Position numbers and translations under genes: made by a program
Assembly: GCF_036370855.1 (NCBI RefSeq)
Contig: NC_088099.1
Span: forward strand, 71,316,718-71,380,717
Direction of reading: 5' to 3'
DNA length: 64,000 nt
Origin: Dromaius novaehollandiae
Taxonomy: Eukaryota; Chordata; Aves; Casuariiformes; Dromaiidae
Notes under the pieces: model-generated
Database searches by the model: none
The model's input: the letters and a program-made list of their open reading frames with translations, nothing else
What the model was told of the DNA's origin: nothing
Shown: one piece after another, positions 9,470 to 20,799 of the stretch
How the letters are laid out: each line of letters begins with the position of its first letter
Numbering within the stretch: position 1 is the stretch's first letter

Positions 9470-9735
9470 ATCCAAGCTCGCCTCGTGGCGATGCCGAGGC
9501 AGTTCCGCTCCGGGCGCTCGCCCCTGGCCCGTGGGGAGCGCACCGCCGTGTGCGCAGCCCCCAACGCGTCCGTCCTGCCGGCAGCCCACGTAGGGGGCGC
9601 GGGCAGAGCCGCCCCTGCGTGCCCGCATAGGCCGCTGCGCCGCCCCGGCCCGCACCTGAGCCCACCGCGAGCTTCGCCCCGGCAGCGGGGGGATGCGGCG
9701 GGCAGCGGCTGCCCCAGCCTCGCAGCCTGCAAACG
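9470..9735. promoter_or_regulatory. Small CpG island 1.7 kb upstream of IRX2 ATG
   Basis: Abrupt GC- and CpG-rich block in AT-rich surroundings. Overlapping long frames in several phases on both strands are composition artefacts and resemble no protein. In mammals a divergent transcript (C5orf38/CEI) starts close to IRX2. This island is a plausible position for a divergent promoter, but no homology to that transcript was seen. Confidence 0.5.
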
Positions 9736-9739
9736 CCGA

Positions 9740-10640
9740 AAGTCATCAGCAAGCCCCTTCACCGGCAACAGGGACCACATCGAGAGAGCGGGATGAGTCC
9801 CCGAGCTATCGAAATAATTCTTTAGGCTCGGACCGAAAAGAAAAAAAAAAGCTCATCAAACCGTGTGTATTATTTTTGCAACATCTGCGATTGAGCATTA
9901 GCCCGTATTTAACCAAATAAAGTCATTTTTACGTTTACGCTCGACTTCTTCATCAAATACCTCAGGTAATTTCAATTAGCTAAGATGAAAAAAAGCATCA
10001 GATCACAGTACGCCGAGGAATCGGCTCGCAACTGACAGGAAGGAGAGATGGCAATAACTGAAGAATTATGGGTTAGCAGGGCAGCCTATTGTTAATCAAT
10101 TAAACATGCAGCTAATAAAAAAATGCACTTCGAGAAGCCATTTCAATAGACTCGCGGACATAGTGGGGAAATCACCATATTAAAACTACAGTCAAGTATA
10201 AGGCTACGTATAGTGTCTGAAGCAATTTGAGCTTTTCAGTTTCTTTTCCTATATGATTTTTTATTTCTTTCCTTCGCTCGTCTTCTGTGAAATCTACATA
10301 CCAGTTTATCCCTGTCCCTGCACGCAGCAGAACAGATCTGGCCACCAGACATATTGGATTAATTCCTATCCAGATCTATCAGCTGGCCTGTAGAAGAAGC
10401 AATCCTTAAAAAGGCAGGTGAGGAGGAGGAGGTTAACACCAACAGGTATTTCTTGTCATTAACTCTCGACTTCCTGATAAGAGAGTGATAAACAACTGGT
10501 AAACTCAGTGCAACAGATTACAGAAAAGACGTTTGCTTCCTTGCTTGATGATTAATGCGCATATATTAAATAAAAATAGAAACTCTAAAAACAAGAGCTT
10601 TATATAAAACACATTCATATTTCAGTAGTTCTGTGGGATA
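9740..10640. promoter_or_regulatory. Candidate regulatory region upstream of IRX2
   Basis: No gene. It contains CCTATTGTT (SOX-like, 10085-10092) running directly into GTTAATCAATTAA (10091-10103, close to an HNF1/paired-homeodomain palindrome), then GCTAATAA. More CpG-containing non-repetitive sequence follows (ACTCGCGG at about 10151; CTCTCGAC at about 10464). Motifs are seen, function is inferred. Confidence 0.35.
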
Positions 10641-11369
10641 ATCGATATCGGGCGATTACATCTGAATAGTCAATTTCTGTGCTCCGCAGAGCGAATTCTG
10701 AGTGTACGAGCTCTGCCTCTGAACGGAGCAGCTTCTGGAGAGCTGAGAATGCAAAATTAATTATAACATTATAAAGTCATACAGGAACCTCTCTAAGTCA
10801 ACCTGCATGCCTTGCAAAATGTAGTATACTCGCTGCATTTTTATTTGGGAAGTCCAGCCTGTTCTTTCCTGCAGGGGTGGTGTGAGTGTTTATCTACGAG
10901 AACTGATTGCTTTTAGTTCTTCCTCTTTAATAATCAGTGGAACAATACAGATTGGGAATACAATGGCCCTTGTGTTTACATTATAACAAGGGATTCATGC
11001 TATTAAGTGAGTGTTACAGTTATGACCTGGGAAGAGTACTTAAATAAATACCATGATCCCAGGAGAATTGATATAATTCAGTTCAGAGTGTGTGTAGATA
11101 CGCACAGACACACACGCACACACAAGAGATACAAATGTTCATACATATCTATACGCATATACATAGGTTATACACGCTAGGTATACGTGCACGTCCGTAT
11201 AAAATGTAGATGTTGTTTTCTGCTCCATCTGCATGTCTTATCCCGATGAAAATATTTTTTTTATGATTTCGGTGGGAGCAACGTTTAAATCTGGAACGTA
11301 AGTCCCCTTCCCTCAAACACGAAGAGCAACAGATTCTATTTCTGATGTTTTAATTTGTGCAGTCCAAAA
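10641..11369. other. Intergenic, upstream of IRX2
   Basis: No gene seen. The first 100 bases keep CpG-containing, non-repetitive sequence (ATCGATATCGGGCGATTAC at about 10640-10658). A degenerate CA microsatellite lies at about 11100-11125. Confidence 0.5.
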
Positions 11370-11660
11370 ATGATGTTTTTAACGCGGAAATGGGGGTTAA
11401 TTTCTCAATCAGAGATTAATGGGGTAAAGTATTATCATTTCAAAAGACAAGTTCTTGCGTTGGTTTCATTTGCATAATTTTTGCTTGGCTTCAGAAAGGC
11501 ATGGATTTGCCCACTGCTAGGAGAGAGCATGCATTTTATTACACCAAGTAAACCACTAATTTGAGTCTGCACAAAGCAGAGAACGAAAAGTCAGTGAGGT
11601 AATGTAAATATAGCTGGTGAAGTCTTTGCGATAAATAAACCAGAAAACCGTGTCAATAAT
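11370..11660. promoter_or_regulatory. Candidate regulatory element with octamer site
   Basis: Contains a POU octamer-type ATTTGCAT at 11468-11475, GGGTTAATTT at 11393-11402, GATTAATGGGG at about 11413, and TGTAAATATAG (forkhead-like) at about 11603. No open frame, no repeat. Enhancer role is inferred. Confidence 0.33.
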
Positions 11661-13638
11661 ATTTTTAAATATTGGTCAGGGTACGTGGCTGTATTTAACT
11701 TCTCCTCGGAGTTATCTCTGCTTGATTTGAATGCCTTGTGCAGGGAATAGGTTTTTCATCTGCCTGGCTCCACAGCTGAAACCTAATTTTCCCATACTAC
11801 TACCCGTTACTAATAAAAAGCCATCTAACTTGCACAGTTAAGCAGCAGAATAGTATTACGTGCACTTTTTATTGATAATAACCGTGGCAAATTAAGATGC
11901 CTACACAGAGACTGTATGCAGAGCGTTTTTATTTGAATAATCTATGTATTTGTTCGGCGTTTACCTTCCCGGATTTCAAGCGGTGCTCGCCGTGTCTTGT
12001 GTAATTCGGTTTGCTCCAAGTACAGAGGAGCAGGTAGCCGGGAGCCCCTCAGCGCCTGCCCCTGTTCAGCTATCGCTCACTGGCGTCCTGGCAGACTGGT
12101 TTCGTGGTCTGTCATGTATTAGCTACCTGTCCTTGCACTAGTGACAGAGGCTGAAGTTTTCGGGCGAGTGAAGTCGCAAGCCCTGTCTGTGGGAATTGCA
12201 CTCATGCCACTGTTGCGGGAGCGCGACCCAGTTGCTTTGTGCAACAGCTGCGTGCGGTTCTGCCCGGGACTTGTGCGTTTGGGGACTGTTTATCGAGGAC
12301 CCCACTCCCCTAAATTTTACTCAGATAAAAAAAGAAAAGTCTCGCTGGCGTGAAGGAGAGTTTCCCCCAATCCCTGTGGCTAAAGAGGCGCACATGCCTG
12401 TTACTGGGACAGTGGGGAGCTTGGTGGGGTTTGGAGATGTAGCGCAATGCGCGGCAGAGACGGCTTCCTGTGACACAACCACCCAAAGGTCTGGGAATGC
12501 TTTCTGCTTCCTCTCATGAAATGGGGGACCGCCACCATCTCCCAGAGACAGCGACGTGAAATAATAGACTATTGTATTTAAAAATAACAAATGACACACG
12601 CATACTGTGCAAGTGTTGTTGTCCGTTTTTCTAGTAAAAGACGCCTGCTCGGCGAGGCTCTTTCTGAACGAGGTGCTTTGCAGGAGCGACCTGTACAAGT
12701 GAGGGGAGACGGGATGAGCTGGGCGAGCCTTTCTGCCCTACCTCTGCTCACAGGGTTAAAGGAAAGAAGTGAGAAAACTGAAAGGGAGCGATGAGAAGAA
12801 CTTTTCTTTCTCCTTCTCCAGAACAAAATCTTTAGTTCAGGCTGTGTGTGGGAGGGGGCGCTGTGGCAATGAATTCTCCAGCGCTCCAGAGCACTCGGAG
12901 CATAATTGTTTACGTAAGCTTCTTCCCTGGGGTTTCTTTTCGTATTTCAGTCTTTACTTTTATTAACAATATTATATAACTGTCGCCCCGTGATACCTAC
13001 ACTAAAAGGTGGACTATTCTCATGAGTTATGGTCACTTCACTTCTCCTTAACCCAGTTTTCTTTCTTTTTCTTTCTCCCTTTTCAGTTCTGTAAGAGTGG
13101 ACTACTATATTTCATTTTCAAAATAGACTGGAAGAAGGATCTATCCAGGGAAGTGATGAGAATTTAGACATCTCTCTCTAACACATAAACACGGACGACA
13201 TAGGCACAAATGAAATGTACCCCCTATTTGTACCCCCTCTCCCCAGCTTCTGTGGCTTTGAAAGTGAAATTTTACGCTAAAAAACGTGCCCACATCTTAA
13301 GGGAGATTTAGCTTCCCACTTTTGAGACTCTATTTGGGATTTTTTTTTTTCTTTTGGAAAACTAAAACGGATCTCTGAAAAAGCAGATCTGGGACTTAGG
13401 AGATTTGCTTCCCATGTGTCCCACTGTTATCAGGTATCTTCGTCACTTTCTGCTTGGGGAAATACAAGCAAATGTATGTCCGTAAATATGAAATAAAAGA
13501 CCGCTGAAGCCTTCGTGGAGCCTGCTACGTTCCCCTGAAAGGCAGGCAGCATTTCCCAGGGAGAGAACAAGTGTACGATCCACAGGTGGGACTGGTCCTC
13601 CTTCTTCAGGAGAGAGGGGAAAAAGTTAAATCAGTGTA
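11661..13638. other. Intergenic, moderate GC
   Basis: Short overlapping open frames at 11.94-12.97 kb do not resemble known proteins and lack consistent splice context. Composition rises in GC at about 11.95-12.5 kb, without CpG-island density. No gene supported. Confidence 0.5.
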
Positions 13639-13639
13639 T

Positions 13640-14080
13640 TGCGTTTCTTGAACGAGCCGCCGAGAAACCTGTGCGGCGGAGGCAGCGGCACGGAGGTCCC
13701 TGGCTGCGAGGGGCTCGGAAGGGCCTGGAGCTGCCTATGGCCCCGGCGCCCGTGGCCGCGCGCGAGCAGCCGCGCCGCCCCGCACCCCCGCGCAGCGCCC
13801 CGCGCTGCCGCGCTCCGGACTGCGCGTGCTGCCGCTGCTTGCGCGGAGCCGCGCTCGCTTCCCGCAGCGCCTCTGACTGATTCCTCTGCGCAAAGTCACG
13901 AGCAGCCCGGGCGCGGGCGGCTCGCTCGGCCGGGCTGCCTGCCGGCAGCGGGGCTCGCGGGGGCCGGGCTGGGGCTCGCAGCTACCGCCGGCCGCCTGCG
14001 CCCGCGCCGGGGCTGCAGCGGTGAGAGGCGCTCCCCAGCCCCCCTCTGCAGAGCCAGGCCGTCACCACCACGTCTCCGCC
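13640..14080 (+). promoter_or_regulatory. Strong CpG island with plus-strand splice donor, possible non-coding RNA promoter
   Basis: CpG-dense, about 440 bp, sharply bounded by AT-rich DNA. On the plus strand CTGCAGCG is followed by GTGAGAGG at 14021, a good splice donor near the island's 3' edge, as in first exons starting in islands. Frames through it (for example 13639-14112) are Arg/Ala/Pro-rich artefacts of GC content. It could be the start of a long non-coding RNA or an orphan CpG island enhancer. Strand is a guess from the donor. Confidence 0.45.
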
Positions 14081-15043
14081 TCTGGATTTTGTACTCCGCC
14101 GGCGTGCACTGAAAAGTGTGCCTTGGAGTTAGTGCGAGGCTTAATCCCTTCCGCGCCCAGTGCACTTTCAAAGTGCATGGTGGACGGAGTAAAGGCAAAG
14201 GGGGACGATTTGATCGAAGAAGCCAGGGAGGTTTTATTTTAAGGGCTCAAGTTAAAATGTATTCTTCTGATACAGGAATAGTCAACGAACAGGTTTTGCC
14301 CAAGGAATACTTGTAGGCAGGCTCCTTGGAGGGCTCGAGCTGGAGCACATGTGTATAATGGAGTTCTCCTACTGGTTCCCCCCCATAGTTATGCCGGCTG
14401 TGTGGAAATCTGCTGCCACATTGGAATTGTCTAAAGCAATTTTGAAGCCACCCTGACAGACCCCTTCCCCTTCTTGTAATTGCCATCATCCATTTGATCA
14501 CTGCTTTTAACACTAGAGAGCACCTGATCACCTGCTTTGTGCTTTTCTCTCATTCATGCAGCCAGTCATGTGGGTGTATATGCGTATATCATTCATATGG
14601 AGACCCTGAGACATATTTCTAGATCAAAAACCCCAAGATCCTATCAAAACATCCCACTCTTTCCAATAACAGCCTTCTGGAACAAGGGACACCACTCGTT
14701 TCCCCTTAAAACCAGGTAGCTTCCCTTCCCAGAACAACTACCCCAGTCCTATGTTCATTCAAGCATTCAATCGTGGTCATTCAGGCTTGCTGGTGTATTC
14801 TCAGAAGCAGAGAGAAAAAAATACAGGAAAACTGTAGACATATTCAGAAAAGCATTATATGTTCATTTGTGTAGTGATACCAACGAGGGTTAAAAAACTC
14901 TGTTTAAAGTCAGTACAGAATAGTTCACAACTATTCAAGTCATGTTATAATAGTTTTATGCTTTATAATAATTTTCTACTTCTCTTACACTAATGGGCAG
15001 AGTTAAGGGTGTTTGAAGTTTTCAGCTGTGCACTTCCTTTAAA
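14081..15043. other. Intergenic, nothing recognised
   Basis: Composition falls back to AT-rich. No gene, RNA or repeat recognised. Confidence 0.5.
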
Positions 15044-15230
15044 ATGAAATTTCATTTAAATCAATGTTGAGTTTCCTATATCCTTTACATTTAGTTATGG
15101 AATAATTACAAAATTATTGGGCTTTTTTTTTAAGTGGTGCATTTCATTTAAATTGTAATTTTATTTAAATCAATGTTGAATCTCCCATGTCACATATTAT
15201 TAAGGAATAATTACAAAATTACTTTTTTTT
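15044..15230. repeat. Diverged tandem duplication, about 105-109 bp period
   Basis: Copy one (15044-15130) and copy two (about 15150-15230) share ATTTAAATCAATGTTGA at their start, GGAATAATTACAAAATTA in the middle and a T-run at the end. They differ by substitutions and small indels, so the duplication is old. Confidence 0.85.
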
Positions 15231-17298
15231 ATATATACATATGCTTTGCCTTCAACCTGTGCTTCAAATTAGAATCTTTAGATTATTTTGGAAAGATTTT
15301 TCTTAGTACTAGTCTTTCATAGAAAAACAGTAAGCAACCCTCCCCTACACATACTACTATGGATATTATGAGCAAGATAAACATAGCACTATTTCTAATT
15401 TATTAAAAAAATTGCTATCTCGGTTTACTCACACAATGTGACTGCTTTTCTCTATTCTGGAGCAATGCTAGAATAGACTGCCAGCTGACCCAAGCTTACA
15501 GCCTGCTTTACGTCAGGTGAAGGAAGGGCGGGCAGACCATCTGGCACCTAGTTTTTCAATCTATAACTGAACAGTTTCTCAGGCAGTTTCATTGGGAAAA
15601 GGCTGGTGGCCAAACAATTTACCAATGAGAAGTCTAAACACACAAGTGTGTTTCTTGTCATACAACAAATGGACTCATTTCCATCAGCAGAAGTACAGAA
15701 TGAAAATCAGCTGCAAAGAAGAGGCATGCTTTGATTCCTTCTGATATCAACATGGCTTTGAACGATGTGACTGTTGAGTTTGTTGTGTGTTTGGCTATGC
15801 TCGCCATAATGGTGGGATCCTGTCACAGCCAAAATATAGTATATGGACTGACTCTTCACTCTATAAAGGGTTTGGAGAGCTGGTATTATTTTGGCAGTAA
15901 GATCATTTAGGGAAAAGAAATACCCAAATACTAGTACTAAATGCTAAATACTTAAAAACTAATACTAAGACAAACTAATAAACAGATTTGCTTCAGTTCT
16001 CAGAGAGACATTTTATATTTGAAATGTAGTTCTGGGAGTTCAAATTAAAAAATCTTTTCATGCTTGTCAGGAGACAATGAATTCTGCATTATGCAACTCA
16101 GCCTTAAAACAGCTGACCTTCTAATGCATCTCTAAAAGGAAAGTAGTGAAATGATTTTTTTGAATGTTCCAAAATTGCTAATTAATGAAATCCTAAAAGA
16201 TTATGACTCCTTCATGCTTTTGAACATTTTTGAAACTATTTTTGAGAATTACGTGATGTCAGTATCTCAACACCAAAAATATGTAATTCTGTTTAAACTT
16301 TATTTCTCACACAAATACAATTTCCAACTATTTCAGCTGCAACCTGTTTGGCTGAGCCCTTGTACATGAAAGATAGAAAGTGATGTCAGTGGAAAGAAAA
16401 AGCTACTGGTTAACCAGCAGCCTCCACTGTGACATTTTTGTCTCAAATAATTCTGTCCTGAGATTGCCAGAATTTCTACGGCCTTGTGGTCTTTTCAGTT
16501 TTTTAAAGCTGTTGGATTCTCAAAACCAAGGTAAAACAGAAGTTCCCTTCTTTCTACCACTCTTCTCTTCCCCTGCTGCTATTCCCTCATCTTCACTTAG
16601 CTGAGATTTTCTAGATGATAACAGTGTAGCTGACACATCACAGCCTGGCAATGGCGGACTTGCCTTTGTGACTTTAGGATGCATTATTATAATTGTCATA
16701 AATAATCACACCAAAAGAACCTTATGAGCTTCATCTTATCACCTGAACTTCAAACACATTATTTTAGGATAGCTCAATAATCAGACACAGTATCAAGTGC
16801 TACTTCACCACAGTTTTGGTGAGATTTCTTTTTAAACTAGTAAAGCTTAGTTCTGTAAATACACAGTTTTAAGAAATCATTCACCAGCATTCTTGCAGGA
16901 ATGTAATATCAGGTTTTTGATTTTACACATACTTAGTACAAGAAGTGCACCTGCACAGCAGATAAAAATGTTACATAGTTTCTGGGATAGATACTTAATT
17001 CCTAACACCCATTGTCTTTCAGTTGAATTTATGCACCTTATCAGGTTTTTAACAGTAGCCACTAAAAATACTTCCATGAACTCTTGATAAAAAAAAATCT
17101 ATGAAGGAATAAAGCATTAAATCTAATCTGTGTTAAAAAAATGGATTGTAAAGGAATCCTTTCCCTGTGAAGAGGCTTGTTTCTGAGAAGTAACTGAAAG
17201 AATAAACAGTATACCGAATATGCTTTTTTTCTTTGCTTTTGATTATTTAGTCTGTTTCTACTTGAATGATGGAATTGGTGTTTTCCACTCTTCTAACT

Positions 17299-17331
<33 letters not shown>

Positions 17332-19754
17332 AGAGCTTGCTTAAAAAATTGTTAGTCCACTGATCCTGGCAACTAGCCTGGGAATTTTACTTTCTCCATT
17401 TTCCACTTTGGCTGGCCACATACCATCCACCAGATTTATCCTTTTAAAAGTCACTAATCACTATTTTGACAACTGAACATGTAGGCCAATGTTTGTTCCT
17501 AGTTTTCAGGCCCATGATATTCTCAAGAGCAAAACTCAGTAAAGTTTAAAGAAGAGGAATTCTTCCATCAGTGTTCAAGATAACTCCTTAAAGTCATGGA
17601 GGAGATCATGATGCCATAATGCCAAATGCTGCACAAGCATGCAGCCAAATGGACTATAAGTGGACAGTAAATAGGACATGTATACAATATTACTATTGGG
17701 GAAGTAGTGTGCTAATAGACCTTAGTAAGTTTAGGAATATAAATTGTGTTTTACAAGTTAAGACTTTCAACTTAAGTTAGGTCAAAAAAAGATATCAAGG
17801 GAAGAAAATTCAAGGAAAATACTAATAGGTAAAGGGCCGTGGAAGCAGTAGGCTTCTCCAATCAAGAGGCAGAACTGAGTGCAGAACAGCATTGGACTGA
17901 TACAGGTAAACACAGAGCATATAAATGAGGCAGAATTTTAGCCAGAACTAGCCAAGAGATGGGGAACATCCGTATGACATATTTGTAATAACACAGTTTT
18001 ATGTCTGTGAGCAGATAATAAAGGTAAGGTTCTGTGAGATTCTCCCCCACTTTAACCCATGTTCCTGCTCATGTGCCCACCTGCAGGTGAAATGAAACCT
18101 TTGAATCTTGGCATCTGCAGTTGGGCAAGAATTATCTCTTCACAAACCGACTCTTCATATCTTAAAACTTATGAAAGTGTCAGCAGTAAGAGTGTTCTCT
18201 CTGTTACATTTATAAAAAAGTGTATTATGAATTATCATCTCCTTCATGCAACATTTGTATTTCATTATTTCAGTTCCCTTGTGGTATTCCATTATTGGTA
18301 TTTTCAGGAAAGCTCTTTTAAAATAGTTCTTTAGAGTATTGTGTTTGCCTGGAGCTGAGTGCTTAATCTTTCTAAACATGCTTGGGGGTCAACACCAAAA
18401 TGAGAGAAACTTTAACTAAGAGGCCAAAATTGGATTCCACACCAAGAAAAGGTAGACTGTTAATTTGGTTATTATATTTTAATATTTTCTTCTTTTTAAA
18501 TTATGCCTTTACTGACCGTACTGATTAAAGAATGATTTTTTTTTTTTGGTAGAGGTTATTCCATGTGATGTATATCCTCTAGATTTCAGAAGCTATTTGG
18601 CTGGTGGGCATACCACCTACAGATACACTTACATAAAGGAGACCACACCACTGTGATTTGAATAAACTATTTCAGGAACCTGGTTTGATGGTGGATCAGA
18701 ATCAAAATACCATGGAGCAGTAAATTCCCAAGGCTGAGATCTGTCCGAAGGAGTGACACCAGCATCTTGGACTTTGTTTTTAGAAAGCATTTGGTATTGC
18801 CCCACAGAAGATTTCCAGGCCTAAAAGACATTTTCAAAGATGGCAACATACTTAGAAGCCTATACCTCATTGATTTCTATGTAATTCAGACTAATAAGTG
18901 CTTGAGCCACTGCTGGAGTTGGTACTTAACAAAAGAAAACTATTCAGAGACATTTAAGTACCTAAATGCCCTGATTTAGAATTTGGTTCCCAGGCCTTGC
19001 AACATTAAATGGCACAGAGCCTGAAAGCCTATAAAAACTGCATCCTGTCTCTTTGTCTACACTAGAAGTGGTAGTTTTGATGAAATGGATGGCAGAAATT
19101 GGTTTCACAGAATCATGGGCAGAATGTGCTCAGTTTTTGTTCATTAAAAAGGCTAATTGTTCATTGAAGACTAATGACTTCATGGACTAGGCATGGCCAG
19201 TTCATACAGACTCCTGCACTGAGCTGAACTGCTGAAGTACGGGGAGTCTGACATGTCCATGGTAGGCAGAGCTGAACCATAAGCCAGGTATTTAAAACTG
19301 TACTGCAACTCACTGGAAAAGTTGTAAGCCATCTACTCTATCATACTTTCACCTTTGCGTCCTATAATTTGATTGCTGAGCTCTCTCTCAGCCTCCCTGT
19401 TGATCCTTGTGTCCATCTGCAATGCCCTTCTATCCATGGCCTCTTCTTGGGAGATTTCTTTGGGTTTACAGTAAAACCTGATTTCTTTCATGTAGTGCTG
19501 CAGGGGAAGTAGGTGCTAATTAAGCTCTAGGAGGTGAGAAATAATACCAAAAATGTTCATTCCAGCCATTGAAAACCTTGTCTGAAAAATAAAATATTCG
19601 TCAAAAGGGTTCAAAAGTCAAGTAGAAGAAATGAAAATTAAACAGCTGCTGTCACAGAGAACAGCTCTGTTGTAAATAGGATTTTACTGTAAAGGTTATT
19701 CTGGGAAATTCAAGGCTGAGCATTCTTACTTTAGTACCAAGCAAGTTGGTTGAA
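15231..19754. other. Gene desert, AT-rich
   Basis: No gene seen. A T28 tract lies at 17300-17327 and a shorter T-run at about 18537-18548. All open frames are short and without recognisable similarity. Confidence 0.5.
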
Positions 19755-20000
19755 ACGCTAATTAAAAACAGAATTATAAAAGACTCAGCTGAAAATAATA
19801 TGATGGAGACAGATCACCATGGCTTCTGTAAAAGAAATCTGTGCCTCTGTAAGCTATTCACATTCTTTTAGTTGTTTGGGTATGATAACAAAAGAGTGAA
19901 TACAAAAAGATTGGAAGACATAATTTATTTGGACTTTCGCAAAGCATTTGACAAAATTCATCCCGTAAATCTCATGAGTTAGCTAGGTTCAGTAAAAGAT
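19755..20000 (+). mobile_element. CR1-type LINE fragment, reverse transcriptase part
   Basis: Translation of the plus strand gives a degenerate HGF block near 19818 (CACCATGGCTTC), as in the family motif QHGFRKGRS. About 110 bases later comes IYLDFRKAFDKIHP (19926-19967), the hallmark LDFSKAFDxVPH segment of CR1/L2-clade reverse transcriptase. Stops and frameshifts interrupt it, so it is a dead fragment. Confidence 0.8.
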
Positions 20001-20189
20001 GTGGGCTTTCATATCAAAAGCTCCATCCGCTTGTGAAGTCTTGCTGTCCTTAGTGTGGTGAAAGATGAGAAGCTTAGTATCATTTTGAAAAGTGACTTCA
20101 CTTTTGTGATAGTACCTTAACTAAAAGAAAAAGGATTCAACATAAAGGTGCAGTACTCATTTATATAATAACATAGTAATTGTGGTAGT

Positions 20190-20460
20190 ATTATTTTTAT
20201 TCCTGTAATAGGACTGGTTGTCCTTCTGAATGAAAATGGCCCTGTTTTCCCCTAAACAGTCCTTGTCTCTTCAGTCTGTCATCATACCAGCTTTTTAATG
20301 TCCAGAATCATTTTGTTCATCTGTCTCTGCTTTTGTTAGCGACTTCACCAACTAATTACAATTTTGAGCAAAGAAAGTCTTTGTTCAGGACCCTCATTCT
20401 TTATACAACAGTGCCAGAACACCCAGAACACAGGACTTCCGAGAGCTGCTCCAGGAAAAA
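20190..20460 (-). mobile_element. CR1-type LINE fragment, 3' part, antisense
   Basis: The plus strand resembles the complement of the CR1 3' coding end: a TTCAGTCTGTCATCATACCAG segment, an AATCATTTTGTTCATC segment, and AGTGCCAGAACACCCAGAACACAG. These correspond to the region where CR1 consensus reads ...CACCAGAACTGGACACAG... on this strand. It lies opposite in orientation to the fragment just before it, so they are separate insertions or an inversion. Confidence 0.55.
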
Positions 20461-20518
20461 TAAAATGGCAAAGATCAAACTTGGTATTCCTATAATGTTA
20501 AAATGCCTTCAAATGATC

Positions 20519-20798
20519 AGAAAGAGAGAGACAGGGAAAGAAAGAAAGAAAGAAAGAAAAAGAAGAAAAAGAAATGAAAGAAAGAAGGAAAAATAAAGAA
20601 AGAAGAAAGGGAAAAGAGTGAAAGAAAAACAGAAAAAGGAAGAAAGGAAGAAATGAGAAGAGAAAAAAGGAAGAAAGAATGAAAAAGAAAGAAAAGGAAA
20701 AAGAGCGAGGAAAGAAGAAAGGAGGAAAGAGGAAAAGGAAAGAAGGGGGAAGGAAGGGGGAAAGGAGGGAGGGAGGGAGAGAAGGAAGGAAGGAAGGA
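20519..20798 (+). repeat. Polypurine tract (GAAA/GGAA-rich), 280 bp
   Basis: Almost uninterrupted purines. It begins with GAAA repeats (about 20540-20560), passes through irregular GAAAG/AAGG units and ends in GGGA and GGAA repeats (20763-20796). Fewer than a dozen pyrimidines interrupt it. Long homopurine tracts can form triplex (H-DNA) structure. Open frames on both strands here are low-complexity artefacts. Confidence 0.95.
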
Positions 20799-20799
20799 T

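Noticed and set aside
9367..9796. Several overlapping frames of 75-137 codons in the upstream CpG island
   Set aside because: Present on both strands in several phases, no conserved motif.
13639..14112. 157-codon plus frame in the CpG island
   Set aside because: Arg/Ala/Pro-rich translation typical of CpG islands, no domain, overlapping frames of similar quality.
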